Assembly: GCF_000516985.1 (NCBI RefSeq) | Contig: NW_006917108.1 | Span: forward strand, 26,673-81,788 | Source: Pestalotiopsis fici W106-1 | Lineage: Eukaryota; Ascomycota; Sordariomycetes; Amphisphaeriales; Sporocadaceae | Reading direction: 5' to 3' | DNA length: 55,116 nucleotides | Part shown: piece by piece, positions 23,497 through 36,800 of the stretch | Numbering within the stretch: the stretch's first letter is position 1 | How the letters are laid out: each line of letters begins with the position of its first letter | Notes under the pieces: generated by a model | The model's input: the letters and a program-made list of their open reading frames with translations, nothing else | The model's database searches: none | What the model was told of the DNA's origin: nothing | Made by a program: the position numbers and the translations under genes

Positions 23497-24288
23497 GTCG
23501 ACAAAAGGGGGCTGTTAGAATCTCCTGGACGAGTCTGCTGATAGCTCCAAGAGATTGCGCAGCTTGTTTCTGGCGATCAAGCGAGGATGGGAGAAGAAGA
23601 AGAGAGAAACGAAACTGGAATTTTTTGGCCGTTATCGATTGCTGGGATAAGACTGTGTGCATAAAAGTTGCATAAACGCTTTATTTAGTGCGGTACAAAC
23701 ATGAGGCGGGGTTGTTTTGGTTTGACAGTTGCATTATGTATGCAGCACAACTTTAGCACGAATTCTATTCTATTGTGTATATTTACAGGAATATGTGCAT
23801 GCATTTACCCCACCCTGGCACACACTACAGACAGACGGTCGTTCGTGCCGATGCCACCTAAATATTATGTATTGTTTTGTTTGTTGCTCGGGCGCCCCAC
23901 TCGGTTTGTTGACTCTCCCAAGAATCCTCCGATATCCACAAAGTACATACATACTACTTACCTACCTACATACATAGTATCTTCAAATACGACTGCTACA
24001 TACATATGTTTCCGCGCGCTGTCTGACGAGAGGGATAAGACATTTGGGGGGTGCACTGATCACCCTTGAACGTTCTGATCGGGCGCTGCTCACTCACTGC
24101 AAAACGACAATACAAAAGCTCCAAGCTGCTTTCCTGCTGCTCAGAGGCCGGCAGCAAGCCCCCAGCCACGAAACGTCTGCCTCTCGCCCATCGTCCAACG
24201 CGAATCACCGCAACCGTCCATTCTGTGTCTTTTCGATACCATTTGTTGCCTCACACGCGCTCGGCCGGCCTAGCGCAAACCGATCACG
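23497..24288. promoter_or_regulatory. Divergent promoter region, NOP4 and YCG1
   Basis: These 792 nt separate two divergent ATGs. Features: CTTACCTACCTACATACATAG (23958-23978) and ACATACATATG (23998-24008) repeats of the CTAC/CATA type. No coding sequence. Confidence 0.45.
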
Positions 24289-27200
24289 ATGCCTATCCGG
24301 GCCTCCTCCAGATCGACACGCACATCCACGGCGGCTGCCACAGTGGCATCGAGGGCATCGACAACCTCACGCGTTTCCTCAGCCGCACTCGGCATACCTG
24401 AAGACGGACCCGACAATGCGTTGCGATCCCAGATCTGCGTCATCTTCAAGGATGCGCAGAAAACCACTGCGTCCCACAGGAAGTTGGTCGTCAATCTACG
24501 CAAGATCCATGAGTCTTGCTGTTACGAACCTACCCGCCCCAAGAAGCCCGCTGCTGCGGCTCCTGCCGAGGACTTCGATGAGGATGATTTCAATGCCGAG
24601 TTTTCTCGGTGCGTTATGAGGGCTATGCCTGTCAAGAAAAGCGAAAGCGTTGGCGAAAAGACCATTCGCTTTGTTGGTCTCTTTCTGCGCCATGCTAGCG
24701 ACAAGGACAACGAGATGCTTGGCGAAGACGATGCCGATGCTAGCACCATGCCCGAGACCCCAAGCACCCGCCTCATCACCCAAGTCATGGCCTCAATTCT
24801 GCCATTACTAACAGCCAAGGACAAATTCGTGCGTTTCCGCTCCACCCAATTTGTCTCGCATGTCATCAACTCTCTGGACGCCATCGACGACGACTTATTC
24901 CAAAAGCTGCGCCAAGGCCTTCTCAAGCGTATCCGTGACAAGGAAGCAATGGTCCGCGCTCAGGCTGTCCTCGGCTTGGGCAGGCTGGCAGGGAATCAGG
25001 TCGAGGCCATGGCCAACTCTGAAGACAGCGACGACGACGACGCAGAGACAGGTCTGCTCGAAAAACTGCTCGAAGTCTTACAAAATGATCCAAGCGCCGA
25101 GGTGCGCCGCTCACTTTTGGTGAACCTGCCCATATTGCCAAACACGCTACCATATTTGCTGGAGCGTGCACGAGATCAAGACCCTCAGACCCGCCGCGCC
25201 GTTTATGCGAGGCTCCTCCCCGCCTTGGGTGACTTTCGCCATCTATCCCTCTCCATGCGTGAGAAGCTCTTGCGCTGGGGTTTGCGGGATCGCGACGAAA
25301 ACGTGAGGAAGGCCGCTGGCCGTCTGTTCCGAGATCGGTGGATCGAGGACTGCGCTGGGGTTCCTCCGGCGCCCGAGGACGGGAAACCTGCCGAGACCCC
25401 CGGACCCAGTTTTGACGGTCTTGTCGAGCTCCTCGAGCGCATTGATGTCGTCAATTCTGGCGTCGAGAACGGTGTAGCCATCGAGGCTATGAAGGGATTC
25501 TGGGAGGGCCGCCCCGACTATAGGGACGCCGTCTCCTTTGATGACTACTTCTGGGAAACCCTGTCGGCCGAGTCGGTCTTCATGGCCAGAAGTTTCAACG
25601 ACTTCTGTCGCGCCGAGGGGAACCGCAAGTACGAGTCCCTTGTTGAAGAGAAACTCCCCGAGGTCACCAAGTTGGCCTTTTTTCTGGAGCGTTACCTCAA
25701 GGTGCTTGTCGAGGCAATCCGTAGAGTAAACAGCCAAGAGCTTGGCGAGGATGACGAGGAAGAGGACACGGTCGAGCAAGAGTTCATTGTTGAGCAACTA
25801 TTGCATATTATACTGACCTTGGATTACTCCGACGAAGTCGGTCGTCGCAAGATGTTCTCCCTTCTGCGACAGATGCTCTCCATCCCGGAACTACCAGATG
25901 AGGTTACGAAACTCACAGTCGACGTTCTCCGCGATATATGCTCGCCCGATGCAGCTGGAGAGAAGGAGTTCTGCAGCGTCGTCCTCGAGGCTGTCGCAGA
26001 TGTTCATGACACCATCGTCGACGAGCCAACTCCGGAGAATGACGATGACAGCTTTCATTCGGCACGGTCGGATGTCAGCGGCGATAGCACACCAACGAGG
26101 GGTGATAAGCGTTCCAAAGACACAAACCTGACCGAGGAGGAAGCCAGAGCCAAGGCCATCAAGGAGATCATGATCAATATGAAGTGTCTGCATATTGTCC
26201 AGTGCATGCTCACCAACGTTGAAGGCACTCTGCAGGATAATGATCATCTCGTGGCAATGCTGAACAACTTGGTAGTCCCAGCTGTGCGCAGCCACGAAGC
26301 CCCAGTGCGAGAGCGCGGCCTTGTCTGTCTCGGGCTCTGTGCGCTCCTTGACCGGCCCCTGGCCGAGGAGAACTTGACACTCTTCATGCACTTTTTCGCC
26401 AAGGGACACTCCGCCTTGCAGATCACAGCTTTGCATATCCTTACGGATATTCTGAATGTGCACGGGGCACAACTGCTCGCCAGCAATTCTGCGCTGCTCA
26501 AGGTCTACATCAAGGCGCTGAGGTCGGGCTCCAGAAACCCCGAAGTTCAAGGCGCCGCCGTCGTAGCAGTGTCGAAACTGCTGCTGGGCCGGGTTGTGAC
26601 GGACCATGATACCTCGGCCGAGCTTCTAAAGACGCTCGTGGTGGCATACTTTGACCCTTCAACAGCGGGAAACCAGAGTGTCAGGCAAGCTTTGAACTAC
26701 TTCTTGCCTGTCTTTTGCTATTCGAGGGCCGAAAACCAAGAGCTGATGCGCTCAGTGGCGCTTGATGCACTTCATGCTCTGTACAACGTCAGAGAAGGGC
26801 TGGAAGATGATGATGCCGACGTCAATGAGGAGATGGCTAGTCTGACCATAATCGGCGCGTGTCTGGTGGACTGGACCGACCCGCGGAAGTGCTATCAGCC
26901 TGGCATGTCAATGGATGCCGAGAAGAGGAATGTCAATGGTGACATACATCTTGACCTTGCCACCGACGTTTTGGAGAGGTTAGACGGCAACATTAGTAGT
27001 AAGTCGTTAACGTCCAAGACTACCAGTGTCTCGAAAAGTGCTGACAAACTGCTACAGAGGACGAGAAGAAGGTGGTTGCCACATTGTTGGGCAAACTATA
27101 CGTATCACCGGCTTCGTCGGAGGAGAAGATTCGGAGCTTATACGAAGATGTAAACGCAGCTGTCGAAGGAAATCTCCTCTCCGACGCGACAAGCAGGAAC

Positions 27201-27497
27201 GCCCTCTACAAGATTCACGTAAGCCTTGGCAAGATTGTGAATCAGCTGAGCGAGCAAGTCAAGGGTGGTGGTAGGAGGAGCACAAGCCGGAGTATGAGTG
27301 TTTCTGTGGCAGGCGATGAGAAGACGGCCAGAGAGGATAGCGTCATGACGCAGCCGTTAATCAAGGAGGAAGAGGTTTCTGATAATGATGACGATGACGA
27401 CGATACCAATGACCGGAGCAACGACACGGTAAGGCAGCCAGGTGAGATGGATGAGTCCTCGTTAGTGCAGGAGTTACTCTCCGATGCGGAAGAATAA
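24289..27497 (+). CDS. YCG1: Condensin complex non-SMC subunit G (YCG1/CND3)
   Basis: This is a HEAT-repeat subunit of condensin; with the kleisin Brn1/Cnd2 it clamps DNA and supports mitotic chromosome compaction. Exon 1 is 24289-26998 and exon 2 is 27058-27497, joined AGTA|AG to give NISKDEKK; total 1049 aa (yeast Ycg1 1035). The donor is GTAAGT and the acceptor GCTACAG. Seen: a Ser/Thr/Arg-rich N-tail (1-33), HEAT region with conserved VGLFLRHAS and RFRSTQFVSHVINSL (about 125-195), acidic loops (about 245-252 and 485-492), the Cnd3 C-terminal domain from about residue 624 (MKCLHIVQCMLTNVEG), and a C-terminal acidic/Ser tail with a run of Asp (about residues 1007-1014). The ATG at 24289 is the first in frame. 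The stop codon is only about 15 nt from the start of the AT-rich repeat block, so the 3' UTR lies in RIP-affected sequence. Confidence 0.95.
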
Positions 27498-27601
27498 AGA
27501 TTGTGAGGCAAAGATTATTTATTTTTATAAATTTAAAAAGATAATATCATTAAAATGTGGTAATAATTCTACGTGTGCTTTTACGATTTAATTATTATAA
27601 T

Positions 27602-27840
27602 CAAGGTTGCAATTTAGTTAATTAATAATTAATTAATGTTAATTAATTAATAATTACGTTTAATTTAATTTTTAATTAATTAACGTTAGTTTTTTAAAGT
27701 GCTAACTAAAATTATATTAATATAATTAGCATTTTAATTAAAACTAAATAATTTAGTTAAACCCTTAATTAAAACTAAATTAATTTAATTTAGTTAATAA
27801 CTAAATTAATTAAATAACTAACGTATAAAATAAAAAAATA
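27602..27840. repeat. Degraded miniature element, family A (TTTAGTT type)
   Basis: It begins CAAGGTTGCAATTTAG (an altered CAGGGTTGCAA end) and continues with TTTAGTTA/TAACTAAA repeats and ATTAATTAAT runs. The matching right end is not visible. Confidence 0.5.
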
Positions 27841-27891
27841 ATTATTTTTTATTTATTTATTAATTATTTTATTTATAAAAAGTATTTAAAA

Positions 27892-28047
27892 TAAAAAGGA
27901 AATAAAAGGAAATATAAAAGAATAAAAGGAAATGAAGGAAATAAAAGGAAATAAAGGAAATAAAGGAAATAAAAGGAAATAAAGGAAATAAAGGAAATAA
28001 AAGGAAATAAAAGGAAATAAAAGGAAATAAAAGGAAATAAAAGGAAA
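27892..28047. repeat. (AAATAAAAGG)n / (AAATAAAGG)n tandem run
   Basis: About 15 units of 9-10 bp. The reverse-complement motif (CCTTTATTTTATTT) recurs at 50480-50560, just past the hAT transposase. Confidence 0.85.
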
Positions 28048-28521
28048 TTAAATAATTACTCCTCCTTTTTAATAAATTTCCGGTTATAAAAATTTTTATA
28101 TTTCCCTAACACTTTTTAAACCTTAATTTCTTAATAAAGTTAGTGTTATGGCTTGGATACCAAGGTATAATCCCTAGTGTATCGGGACCTATTTACTTAA
28201 GTATTACGAGCTTTCCGCTTAACTTTTTAGGATCTAAGTCTCAGCTTTATATTTTACCTACCCCTACCTATATAATATTAGATCGTATTTGATTACTTAT
28301 TAATCCGATTGTTGTGATAGTTAGTTATTTAACGGTTTCCGGTGGTAATTTATTTCGTAATTTAGAAATAATATAATTTAACGTAGAAAAAACCCGTTTT
28401 AAAACAGCTAAAAAAGCTAGAATACCTAAATATTACCGAGTTAAAATAGCTAAAATTAAATATTTATATTAGTTATTTTTCTAATAAACCAATAAATCGT
28501 CCTGTTTAAATAATTAATTAG
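28048..28521. other. Unclassified repeat, possible retroelement 5' end
   Basis: Moderately RIP-mutated sequence with TGTTATGGCTTGGATACC at about 28145, which looks like an LTR start, followed by a less mutated 170-bp stretch and AT-rich sequence up to the gap. No second copy is visible here, so the LTR call is tentative. Confidence 0.3.
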
Positions 28522-28621
28522 NNNNNNNNNNNNNNNNNNNNNNNNNNNNNNNNNNNNNNNNNNNNNNNNNNNNNNNNNNNNNNNNNNNNNNNNNNNNNNN
28601 NNNNNNNNNNNNNNNNNNNNN
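28522..28621. other. Assembly gap (100 N)
   Basis: Exactly 100 N, a conventional placeholder; true size is unknown. Confidence 0.99.
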
Positions 28622-28747
28622 TAAATTTACTTAATTTATAGCTAAAGGTTCGTTAATATAAGCTTTATATTCGTTATTTATAATAACGGCCGATTAATTT
28701 AAAAAAACTTTTTTTATCCGAATCGTATTATACTTCGATTTAATTTT

Positions 28748-28965
28748 AAAATTAATAACTATTAAAAACGGCTGATAATTATAAATATTTTCCTTTGTAA
28801 TTATTTTCGGGAAATAACTTAATAATATCGATATTATAATTATCGTAAAAATGCAATATACGATGTCGTCGAAAATAAGAGGTTTTAAATCGTGGATTTA
28901 AAATAATAACTATTAAAAACGGCTTATAATTATAAATATTTTCCTTTGTAATTATTTTCGGAAAT
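28748..28965. repeat. Direct repeat of about 66 bp
   Basis: Unit 1 (28748-28815) and unit 2 (28900-28965) are nearly identical around ACTATTAAAAACGGCT and TTTTCCTTTGTAATTATTTT, with an 84-bp spacer. It is probably a tandem duplication inside a decayed element. Confidence 0.8.
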
Positions 28966-29162
28966 GAAAGTTTAATTTATTAACTTTAGTTTATATCGCT
29001 TTTATTAAGCTTTGCAAAAATGTTTTTTATTTTATTTTTATTAGTGAAAAAATAAAAGGAAATAAAAAATAAAAAGAAATAAAAAATAAAACTTACGTAA
29101 TAAAGGCGTTAACGAACTTTATTTCGGTATTTATTGTAAATAGCTATTAATTTCGTATAAAA

Positions 29163-29165
<3 letters not shown>

Positions 29166-29194
<29 letters not shown>
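29166..29194. repeat. (TA)n microsatellite
   Basis: About 14 TA units in AT-rich sequence. Confidence 0.95.
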
Positions 29195-29197
<3 letters not shown>

Positions 29198-29494
29198 AAG
29201 CCGTTAATAAAGTAATATAAAATTCGCCTTATAATTTTATATTTAATTTAAAAAAAACCTTAAAAATCCGTTTTAATTGGTTTATAAGGTTTGGAAACAA
29301 TTAATTAGCAGTTAAACTGGGCCCAGTTCCAATTAACTTAAGTTAATTCGATTACTAACTGGAACTAGCCTAGTTAGCTTACCTTGTAACTGGAATTAAT
29401 TTAAGTTTTTTAAATTATTAATTATAACTAACTGGGCATAAATTGTAACCAGGGTTGGTACTTAGTTAATTAATAATTAACTAACGTTAATTAA

Positions 29495-30009
29495 TAGGGT
29501 TGAAATTATTGAGTTGAGTTTTGAGTTTGAGTTTGAGTTAACTCAATTGAGTTGAGTTTTACTCACGGTGCTAACTAAATCATTGAGTTTGAGTTATTAC
29601 TTTTAATAACTCATTGAGTTTTACTCAGCCTACTAACTAAATTAATTGAGTTTTGAGTTAAACTAAATCAATTGAGTTTAAGTTAATAACTTAATAACTC
29701 AATAACTCAAAGCTGTTTTTATTTAATAAAGAAATAAATAAAATAAATAAAAGTAAAATAAAACCGTCAATTTATAAGCTTATTATTTATTTAATTTATT
29801 AAATAAAAAAATACTTTATAAGTATTTTATTTAATAAAATAAATTATTTGAGTTATTAACTCAAACTTAAATGAGTTAACTTAATTGAGTTTTACTCAGC
29901 CTGCTAACTAAATCAATTGAGTTTGAGTTAGCATTTTAATAACTCAATTGATTTAGTTAATAACTAAACTCAATTGAGTTAACTGCCAGTTAACTTAATT
30001 GCAACCCTG
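29495..30009. mobile_element. Miniature hAT-like element, family B (515 bp)
   Basis: Starts TAGGGTTGAAATTATTGAG, ends TTGCAACCCTG. Exact 8-bp duplication TTAATTAA (29487-29494, 30010-30017). It consists mostly of TTGAGTT/AACTCAA repeats at both ends around an AT-rich centre. It is inserted in element A. It keeps CA and TG dinucleotides that the surrounding repeats have lost. Confidence 0.9.
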
Positions 30010-30842
30010 TTAATTAACTAAAAATTATATTTAGTTTAGTTTTTAGTTAACTAAATTTAGTTATTTAAAGTGCTAATTAAAATTAAATTAATTTAGTTAA
30101 TAGTTTGACTAAAACTAAAGATTTTAATTAATAAGGTGATTAAAACTAAACTAAATTAAATAATTTAATTTTTAATTTTAATTAATTAATTAACTAAAGA
30201 TTTAATTTTATTTATAATTTAATTAATCAATTAATTATAATCGAATAAATTAATATAAATAATTAATTAAAGCTTTTTTTAAATAATTATATTATTACTT
30301 TTATTTTATTTATTTATAATCAAGGTTGGCATTAAGTGTAAGCTTGAGTTAACTCAATTAAGTTAACTCAAACTCAATTAAGTTGAGTTATTAACTAAAC
30401 TCAATTGAGTTAACTCAAACTTAATTGAGTTGAGTTATTAACTAATAAGGTTGGCATTTAATTAACTATTAGTTAATTACGCGTAATTAACTACGAACTA
30501 CTCGTAGTTTAGTTATTGACTAATTACGCGTAATTAGTTAAACTGCTAACTAAAATTACGCGTAATTAGTTAGCAGCCTGAGTAAAATTACCGTAGTTAG
30601 TTAAGGGCCTGAGTAAAACTAAACTACCGTAATTTAGTTAATAACTACACTAATTAATTAACTACGATTTAAATTAAATAATAAGTAAAATATTTAATTA
30701 TTTAATAGTTTTTAAAATTTATTAATAAAAGAATAAATAAGAATTATAAAGCCGTTATTCTTTTATTTTTATTTTTTTATTTCGATTTTTTATAATTCTT
30801 TTTATTTTTATTATTTTAATAATAAAATTAAATTAAAAAATT

Positions 30843-30991
30843 TATTAGGCACCATTGGGTTATAAAGAGAGTGTGGTAAAAGCATGCATTTCCTATTTAC
30901 GGATTAGCCGTAGGCCAATTTATTATATAGCCACGCTAAGCGTTACGCGCTTAATCATCTGCTTAGTTATTATATTAGGCTACGCCTAATA
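30843..30991 (-). repeat. 3' LTR of the gypsy element (149 bp)
   Basis: Ends TATTAGGC...GCCTAATA, from TGTTAGGC...GCCTAACA after RIP. It matches 40939-41087 over its full length, with shared AGTGTGGTAAAAGCATGCAT and TAAGCGTTACGCGCTTA. Confidence 0.88.
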
Positions 30992-31013
30992 CCTCCCCTT
31001 TCCTTTTTTTTTT
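30992..31013 (-). other. Polypurine tract of the gypsy element
   Basis: On the minus strand an A9 run followed by GGAAAGGGGAGG lies directly beside the LTR, the position of the plus-strand primer. It shows that this LTR is the 3' one. Confidence 0.85.
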
Positions 31014-31144
31014 AATTTATTTTCCTAATTTGTTATAATATATTAATGCATTAATATAATTTTTATTATTTAGTTTTTAATATTTCGTTATTATTAACCC
31101 GTTATTTTATAATATTATTTCCGTTTCCGTCGGTATATTATATC

Positions 31145-31643
31145 CAGGGTTGAAAATGCAGTTTGCAGTTAGTTGGTGAAGTTTAAGTTAACTTAACTTT
31201 TTGCAGTTGCAGTCCGGACTTTTGCTAACTGCATGCAGTCACTTATCAGTTTAAGTTTAAATTTTAATAACTTAAGTTAACTGCGCAGTTACCTGCAGTT
31301 ACTGCAGTATGATATTAAAATAATTAATAATAAATCGAATTTTTAATATTTTTAAAAGCTTTTTATTGCTTTAAATCTTTTAAAAACGGCTTTATAAAAC
31401 GTTTATAAAATAAATAATATTAATAATTTATTTAATTAAATAATAATAATTTAATTATTATAGTTAGCAGTTAATTAACTTAACTGCAAAGTGCAGTTAG
31501 CAATTATTTTGCAGTTAACTTAACTTTTTGCAGTTGCAGTCCGGATTTTTACTAACTGCAGTCAGTTAAGTTGCAGTCCGAAAATCATGCAGTTAACTTA
31601 ACTGCACTGCAGTGCACTGCGCAGTCACTTTTTTGCAACCCTG
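31145..31643. mobile_element. Miniature hAT-like element, family G (499 bp), inside the gypsy element
   Basis: Starts CAGGGTTGAAAATGCAG, ends TTTTGCAACCCTG. Exact 8-bp duplication ATTATATC (31137-31144, 31644-31651). Dense TGCAGTTA/TAACTGCA repeats and AGTCCGGA occur at both ends. It was inserted into the retroelement and is therefore the innermost of six layers. Confidence 0.92.
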
Positions 31644-31651
31644 ATTATATC

Positions 31652-33860
31652 CTTTAGGATTGGCGTATTTTGCGAAGGCGTTTGGATAATCGCTAGGTAA
31701 AAGTATCCGTAAGCTTTCGCTTTGCTAAGCTTTTGCGGCTTTTAGATTTAAATATCTCGAGCTTAGGTTTAAATTTAGGCTCCGGCAGGGTTGCTAAAAT
31801 TAATTTATCCGAATTAAACGATATATTGCTAAATATTTCGATAATCGGTATATTTTTAGCGGTTATATATTTAGTAAATTTGGCTTTAAAACCTATAGGC
31901 TGCTATTTAATAGCCGGTATAGCTAGGGCTAAGGGTAAAAAGCGCGGTTTTTTAGGGAAATCGTTATTTTTAATAAATCGTAATATATTAACCTATTTAG
32001 GTATTAGAGTACGCTTGGCTATAGCTACCTCGACGGCCTTATTAACCATTCTTTAGACGTGGTTATTAGCAGCTGCGGCTAATTCCCTTAAATAATTATT
32101 ATTGCGTAAATATTCGTTAATTTTATCCCGAATTAAAGCATTAATCGTATTTCGCATATTTTTATTATTAATAATTATTATTTTAATTTAATTAGCAATT
32201 ATATTTTTAGTAATTTTATTATTTTATAATTTATTAATTTTAGCGTTCGTAATTTTTTAATGCTTAATTAAAAAAATAAGGCCGCCGGCTAGCTTAGGTA
32301 TAAAATAATTTAAGGCGTTTTTAATATAGATTTTTATTATTTTTTTTATATTATAGGCCTTTTTGCCGGTAAAAGGGTTAGTATAATATAAGCGTTCGGG
32401 GCTAAAGGGCCTATTTAGTGCTAAAAAGTCGATATATAGGGCTATATTGGTTAATAAATTATTTAGCCGGAAAAATTTTTCGTTATCGGGCAGGTTATCC
32501 GGTCCTAATTAATTAGTAACGTAAATTATAATTGCTAAATTATTAGCAAATTAGCCGTTTTGGTCGTAAGGGTCCGCGGCCGGGGTATTAGCTATTAAAT
32601 TTATTTCGTTTATATTATTTATATTATTATCCGACGCGTCGGCGTCGTCGTCCGAGCTATAAGGCTATCGGGCTTAATATACGTATTTAGGTTAAACGGG
32701 AAATAATAGCGGTTATAATTATATTTTTTTTCGGTATTTATTTTAAGCTTAGCGTTAAAAACGTAGGCCTTTTAATAGCTTATTTAAAATTCGGGGATAA
32801 TAACCTTATTAGGGTTAATTATAATTTAAATTAATTTATTATATTATAGCTAATAGGTTATTTTTTAAAATATAAAGCCGAATCCCTTTTTTGCATTACC
32901 GTAAATATATATAGCTTTAAATTGTTTAGGTAATAAAATAAAAATATTTATTAACGCTGCCTTAATAAGGTTTTAATTAAGTTTATTTTTTTTAGCGGTA
33001 ATTTTAATAAGCTATTTAAAAATATTTCGGTATAGCCCTAAGCTATTATACGGTTCGTTAGGCACGATATTTATTAAGTGTTTAAGCACGTTACCGATAT
33101 TTTTATTATAAATTTATCGCTTAGGTAAAGCTTTTATTAATATTCGGGCCTAATACGTACGGCCCTTTTTATTTGCGACGGTATCGGCGTCGTTATTTTT
33201 AAAAAAGCTGGATTTTTCGTAAATATAGGGATTATTATTTTTATATTAGGGTTTAATAATGTTTTTTAGCTTTTTAAAATATTTTAAAATAGCCGTAGCG
33301 CATAATTAGCGCGTTTTAAGCTATTATATTTTTTTTAGCGGCGATATTTACGGTATCGCCGTAATCGAAAGTTATAAACGCGGGTAAAAGCGAATTAATA
33401 TTTTTATTATTAGGAGGTATCGTAAAATGCTAATATTTATTACGTCGTCGGGTTATTATTACGGCGAAATTAATAAAAAAATTTTGTTTTATCCGAAATA
33501 AGGTAAATATAGGTGTTAATAATTTAATTTTAAAAAAAGGTGTTATCGGAATAAGAGATAATTTAGTATATTTAATAATTAAATGTTTCGGGGTATTGGC
33601 TTAGGATTATTGCTTTAGTTTATATATCGATTATTCGTTTATTTTTATTATAGCGCGCGCTAAATTTATAATTATATTTAAATAATAATATTTAGCGCTT
33701 AGGAATTATACGGCTATAATAGTTTTACGCTTTAATAATTATATTTTAACGTTTATATTTAGTATTTTATTTATAATACGCTATTTTTTATTAATTTCGA
33801 TAGGTTATTAAGCCGGTTTATTACATTTCGTTTTTAGCTTTTCGGCTATTATTTTATATT
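31652..33860 (-). pseudogene. 3' region of the gypsy element, possible extra reading frame
   Basis: About 2.2 kb lies between the chromodomain and the 3' LTR. On the minus strand a short readable stretch near 32690-32570 is acidic (SSDDDADASDNN), with an adjacent Asp/Asn-rich part. I do not recognise a domain; stops are frequent. The plus-strand open frame 31733-32056 lies here and is likely antisense. Confidence 0.4.
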
Positions 33861-36800
33861 ATTTATCGTATACGTCGACGAGTTTTGCCGCGTTTTTTAT
33901 AAAATAATCGTAGGGGTATTATTAATCGTATATCGGGGAATATTTTTTTTATTAAATTAAATATTTTAAGTTTAATCGCTTATATTAGCGGTTAATACGG
34001 CGGTTAATTAATTGCTTAATTTTGTAATTTTTTTATTTATTATCGTCGCTTTATACGATAATTCGTTTTAATAGCGGCTTCCGCCGTTATCCGATTGGAT
34101 TAAGGCTTAATAGCGCTATAAGCAGTTATTTAACGGATATTATTTTATATATTTGCTAAAATTTTAGGAAATTAAGCTTATATATAAAATCGTTTATTTT
34201 GCGTATAATAATAAATAAGCTAACGCGTTAATTAGATTATTTTTATAATAAATTGCCGGGGAGCTTATATTTTTAATATAATTTAAAGTATACTTCGGCG
34301 CCGATATCGAATATTATTAGGTTTTTTATTTTATTATAACGGATTTTAGCGACGTTGGCCGCGAAGTCGATTATAGCTTTAGCTTCCGTTTAAAAGGTTT
34401 TTTTCGCGGCGTCGAAATTTACGTTATACCGTAGGATTTTTAGCGTTAATAGTATCGTAGCCGGTTTAAACCCGAAAACGATTTTATTAAAGGATTTGCT
34501 TAATGCTTCCGATTTAATATTATTAAAATAATGCTAAAAAAAGGTAATTATACGGTTTTATAAAATATTAAAAAACGTTTTAATATAATATCGGATAGCG
34601 ATTTTAATATTTTAGTTAATTTATTCCGATTATTTATCGGCTTAAAGGTGCTAATTAGTTATTAGTATAATTTTAGTGCCGTACCGGGCTTAAAATATTT
34701 GCTAAAAAACGCTTATAAATTTTAAATCGCGGTCCGAAATAATGCGAAAAAGGTATCCTTAATCGTATATTATTAATATTTCAATAATTTGCTTGCTTTA
34801 TTTTTTTATTATTATTTTAATATAACCCGGGATAAAAAGCCTTTTTTTAGCAAATTTATAAATAATTATAAAATAGGTATTAAAATATTTATATTTTAGG
34901 ATATGTTATATAAAGCCGAAAAATAGCATTTTCGGTAAAATAACGATAAAATCCTAAGCGATAATATAAAAAGGCTAGCTAGGTATATTAATCGGTTAAA
35001 GGTAGCCGAGCTTTTATCCGCGATCCGTCCGGTTATATAAGCAAAACGGATAATAGTTAATATATTTTTAGATTTTCCAGTATAATTTATAAATCGTAAA
35101 GCTTTATAATTCCTAGGCTATTTTTTAGGTCCGAAATAATAAATATCGTTATATATTATTTTTAGTAATTTGTTTATATAATTAAAAGGGATATATAGCT
35201 TTTTTTTATTAGGTAATATATAAAATATTAGGCTATTATTAAGCTTATAGCGGTAATCGATTTTATTCGGTGCCTTAGGTTTAAAGGGCTATTTTTTATT
35301 TATAGCCTTTTATTTACGGGTGTTTATTTTATTAAACCGGCTTTATATTTAGCGTATTTCGTCGATAAGCTTAGCTTATTTTTTATTTTATTAATATTTT
35401 TTAATAATGCGGGCTTTAAAAATAAAATTAATAGTTAATTAGGAAATAGCGTAATATCCGAATTCGTTAATAATATTATTTAATTCCGATTTTATAATAT
35501 TCCCGCGGGTTTTATAGTTTTTATTATTATTTTCCGTTAAAAGCCTAAATAGCGTATCCGGTATTAAATTTACCGTATTTAGGATATATCGTATATTTAA
35601 ATCGAATTAGACGAAATAAATTAACGCTATTATTAACCGTATATTATTTTTTATTATATTAACGGATTTAAGATTTATTTATTATATAACGCCTTTAATA
35701 GTTTAGTAATTAGTTATAATAATAATTAAAGCGTTATAAAATTGTATTTATATGCGCTTTATTCGGTATATTTATATAAGGTATGCGATTTTAAGCTTAA
35801 TAGCGCTATAGCCCGATTTATAAAGCGTAAGGGCTTTGCTTAAAAATTAAATATATTAGATATTTTTTGCGTATAAATGTTTATTATTTTAGGGTTTAGC
35901 AAAATGGAAAATTATAACGCTAAAGCCTTGTTTTTTTAAAGCGTCGAGCTTAACGAACGTTATTTTATTAAAATTTTAATAAATAAAATATATAGCTTCG
36001 CATAATTAGTTTTAAATAATTATAAAAAATTAAAGCTTTATTATTATTAAAATAAATTTTATTCGGGCTGTTTATTTTTTTTTTGCCGGATTTCGTTTTA
36101 AAAACTTTACCGTTTTTGCGGTTTTAGGCGAATATAGCTATTTTTTTGTTTTAAAATAGTTTAATTTTTTGCGTATAATATAGGATAAATTATTAAAAGT
36201 ATTTAGTTAAGCTAATATAATTTTTTAACGTATTTAGGGTTTTTGGCATTTTAAATTTGCGGATTGCCTTAATTCGGTTTTTTATAATAAATATGCCTAA
36301 TCCGTTTATTATTAAACCTAATATTTTAATTAAGGCGAATCCTAATTATATTTTATTAGGGGATAAAGCGACGCCTTTTTTATTAAAGGCTTAAAATACT
36401 TTTTCGATATTTTTTAAGTATTATTTTTAGGTATAGCTCGAGATAAGGATATTATTAATAAATAGGTCGGCGTAATAACGGAAATAGGCTAATATATGGT
36501 TTATAAATCGTTAGGTATATGCTAAAGACGTTTTATATTTTATTAATACGATATTAAATACTTTAAGGCCTTATAGCGAAATAATAATTATTATATTTTT
36601 ATTATCCGGATATATAGGTAATTAATAAAAAAAGCCCGATATATTTATAATTAAAAAAAAGCTTTATTTTGGGTTTTAGCGATTATTGCATTTTGCGAAA
36701 ATAAAGGGTAAATATCGGCTATTATAACTTTATTAAACGTTTATATATCGATAATTAGCCGTCTTTTTTTTCCCTTTCGCTTATACGGTAAATTATAAAC

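Noticed and set aside
27892..28047. Regular 10-bp repeats that could suggest a CRISPR-like array
   Set aside because: Simple microsatellite without spacers, in a eukaryotic genome.
31733..32056. 107-codon plus-strand open frame with hydrophobic stretches
   Set aside because: It lies antisense to the minus-strand gypsy element in RIP-mutated DNA; its first codon is not ATG, and hydrophobic codons follow from T-rich composition.
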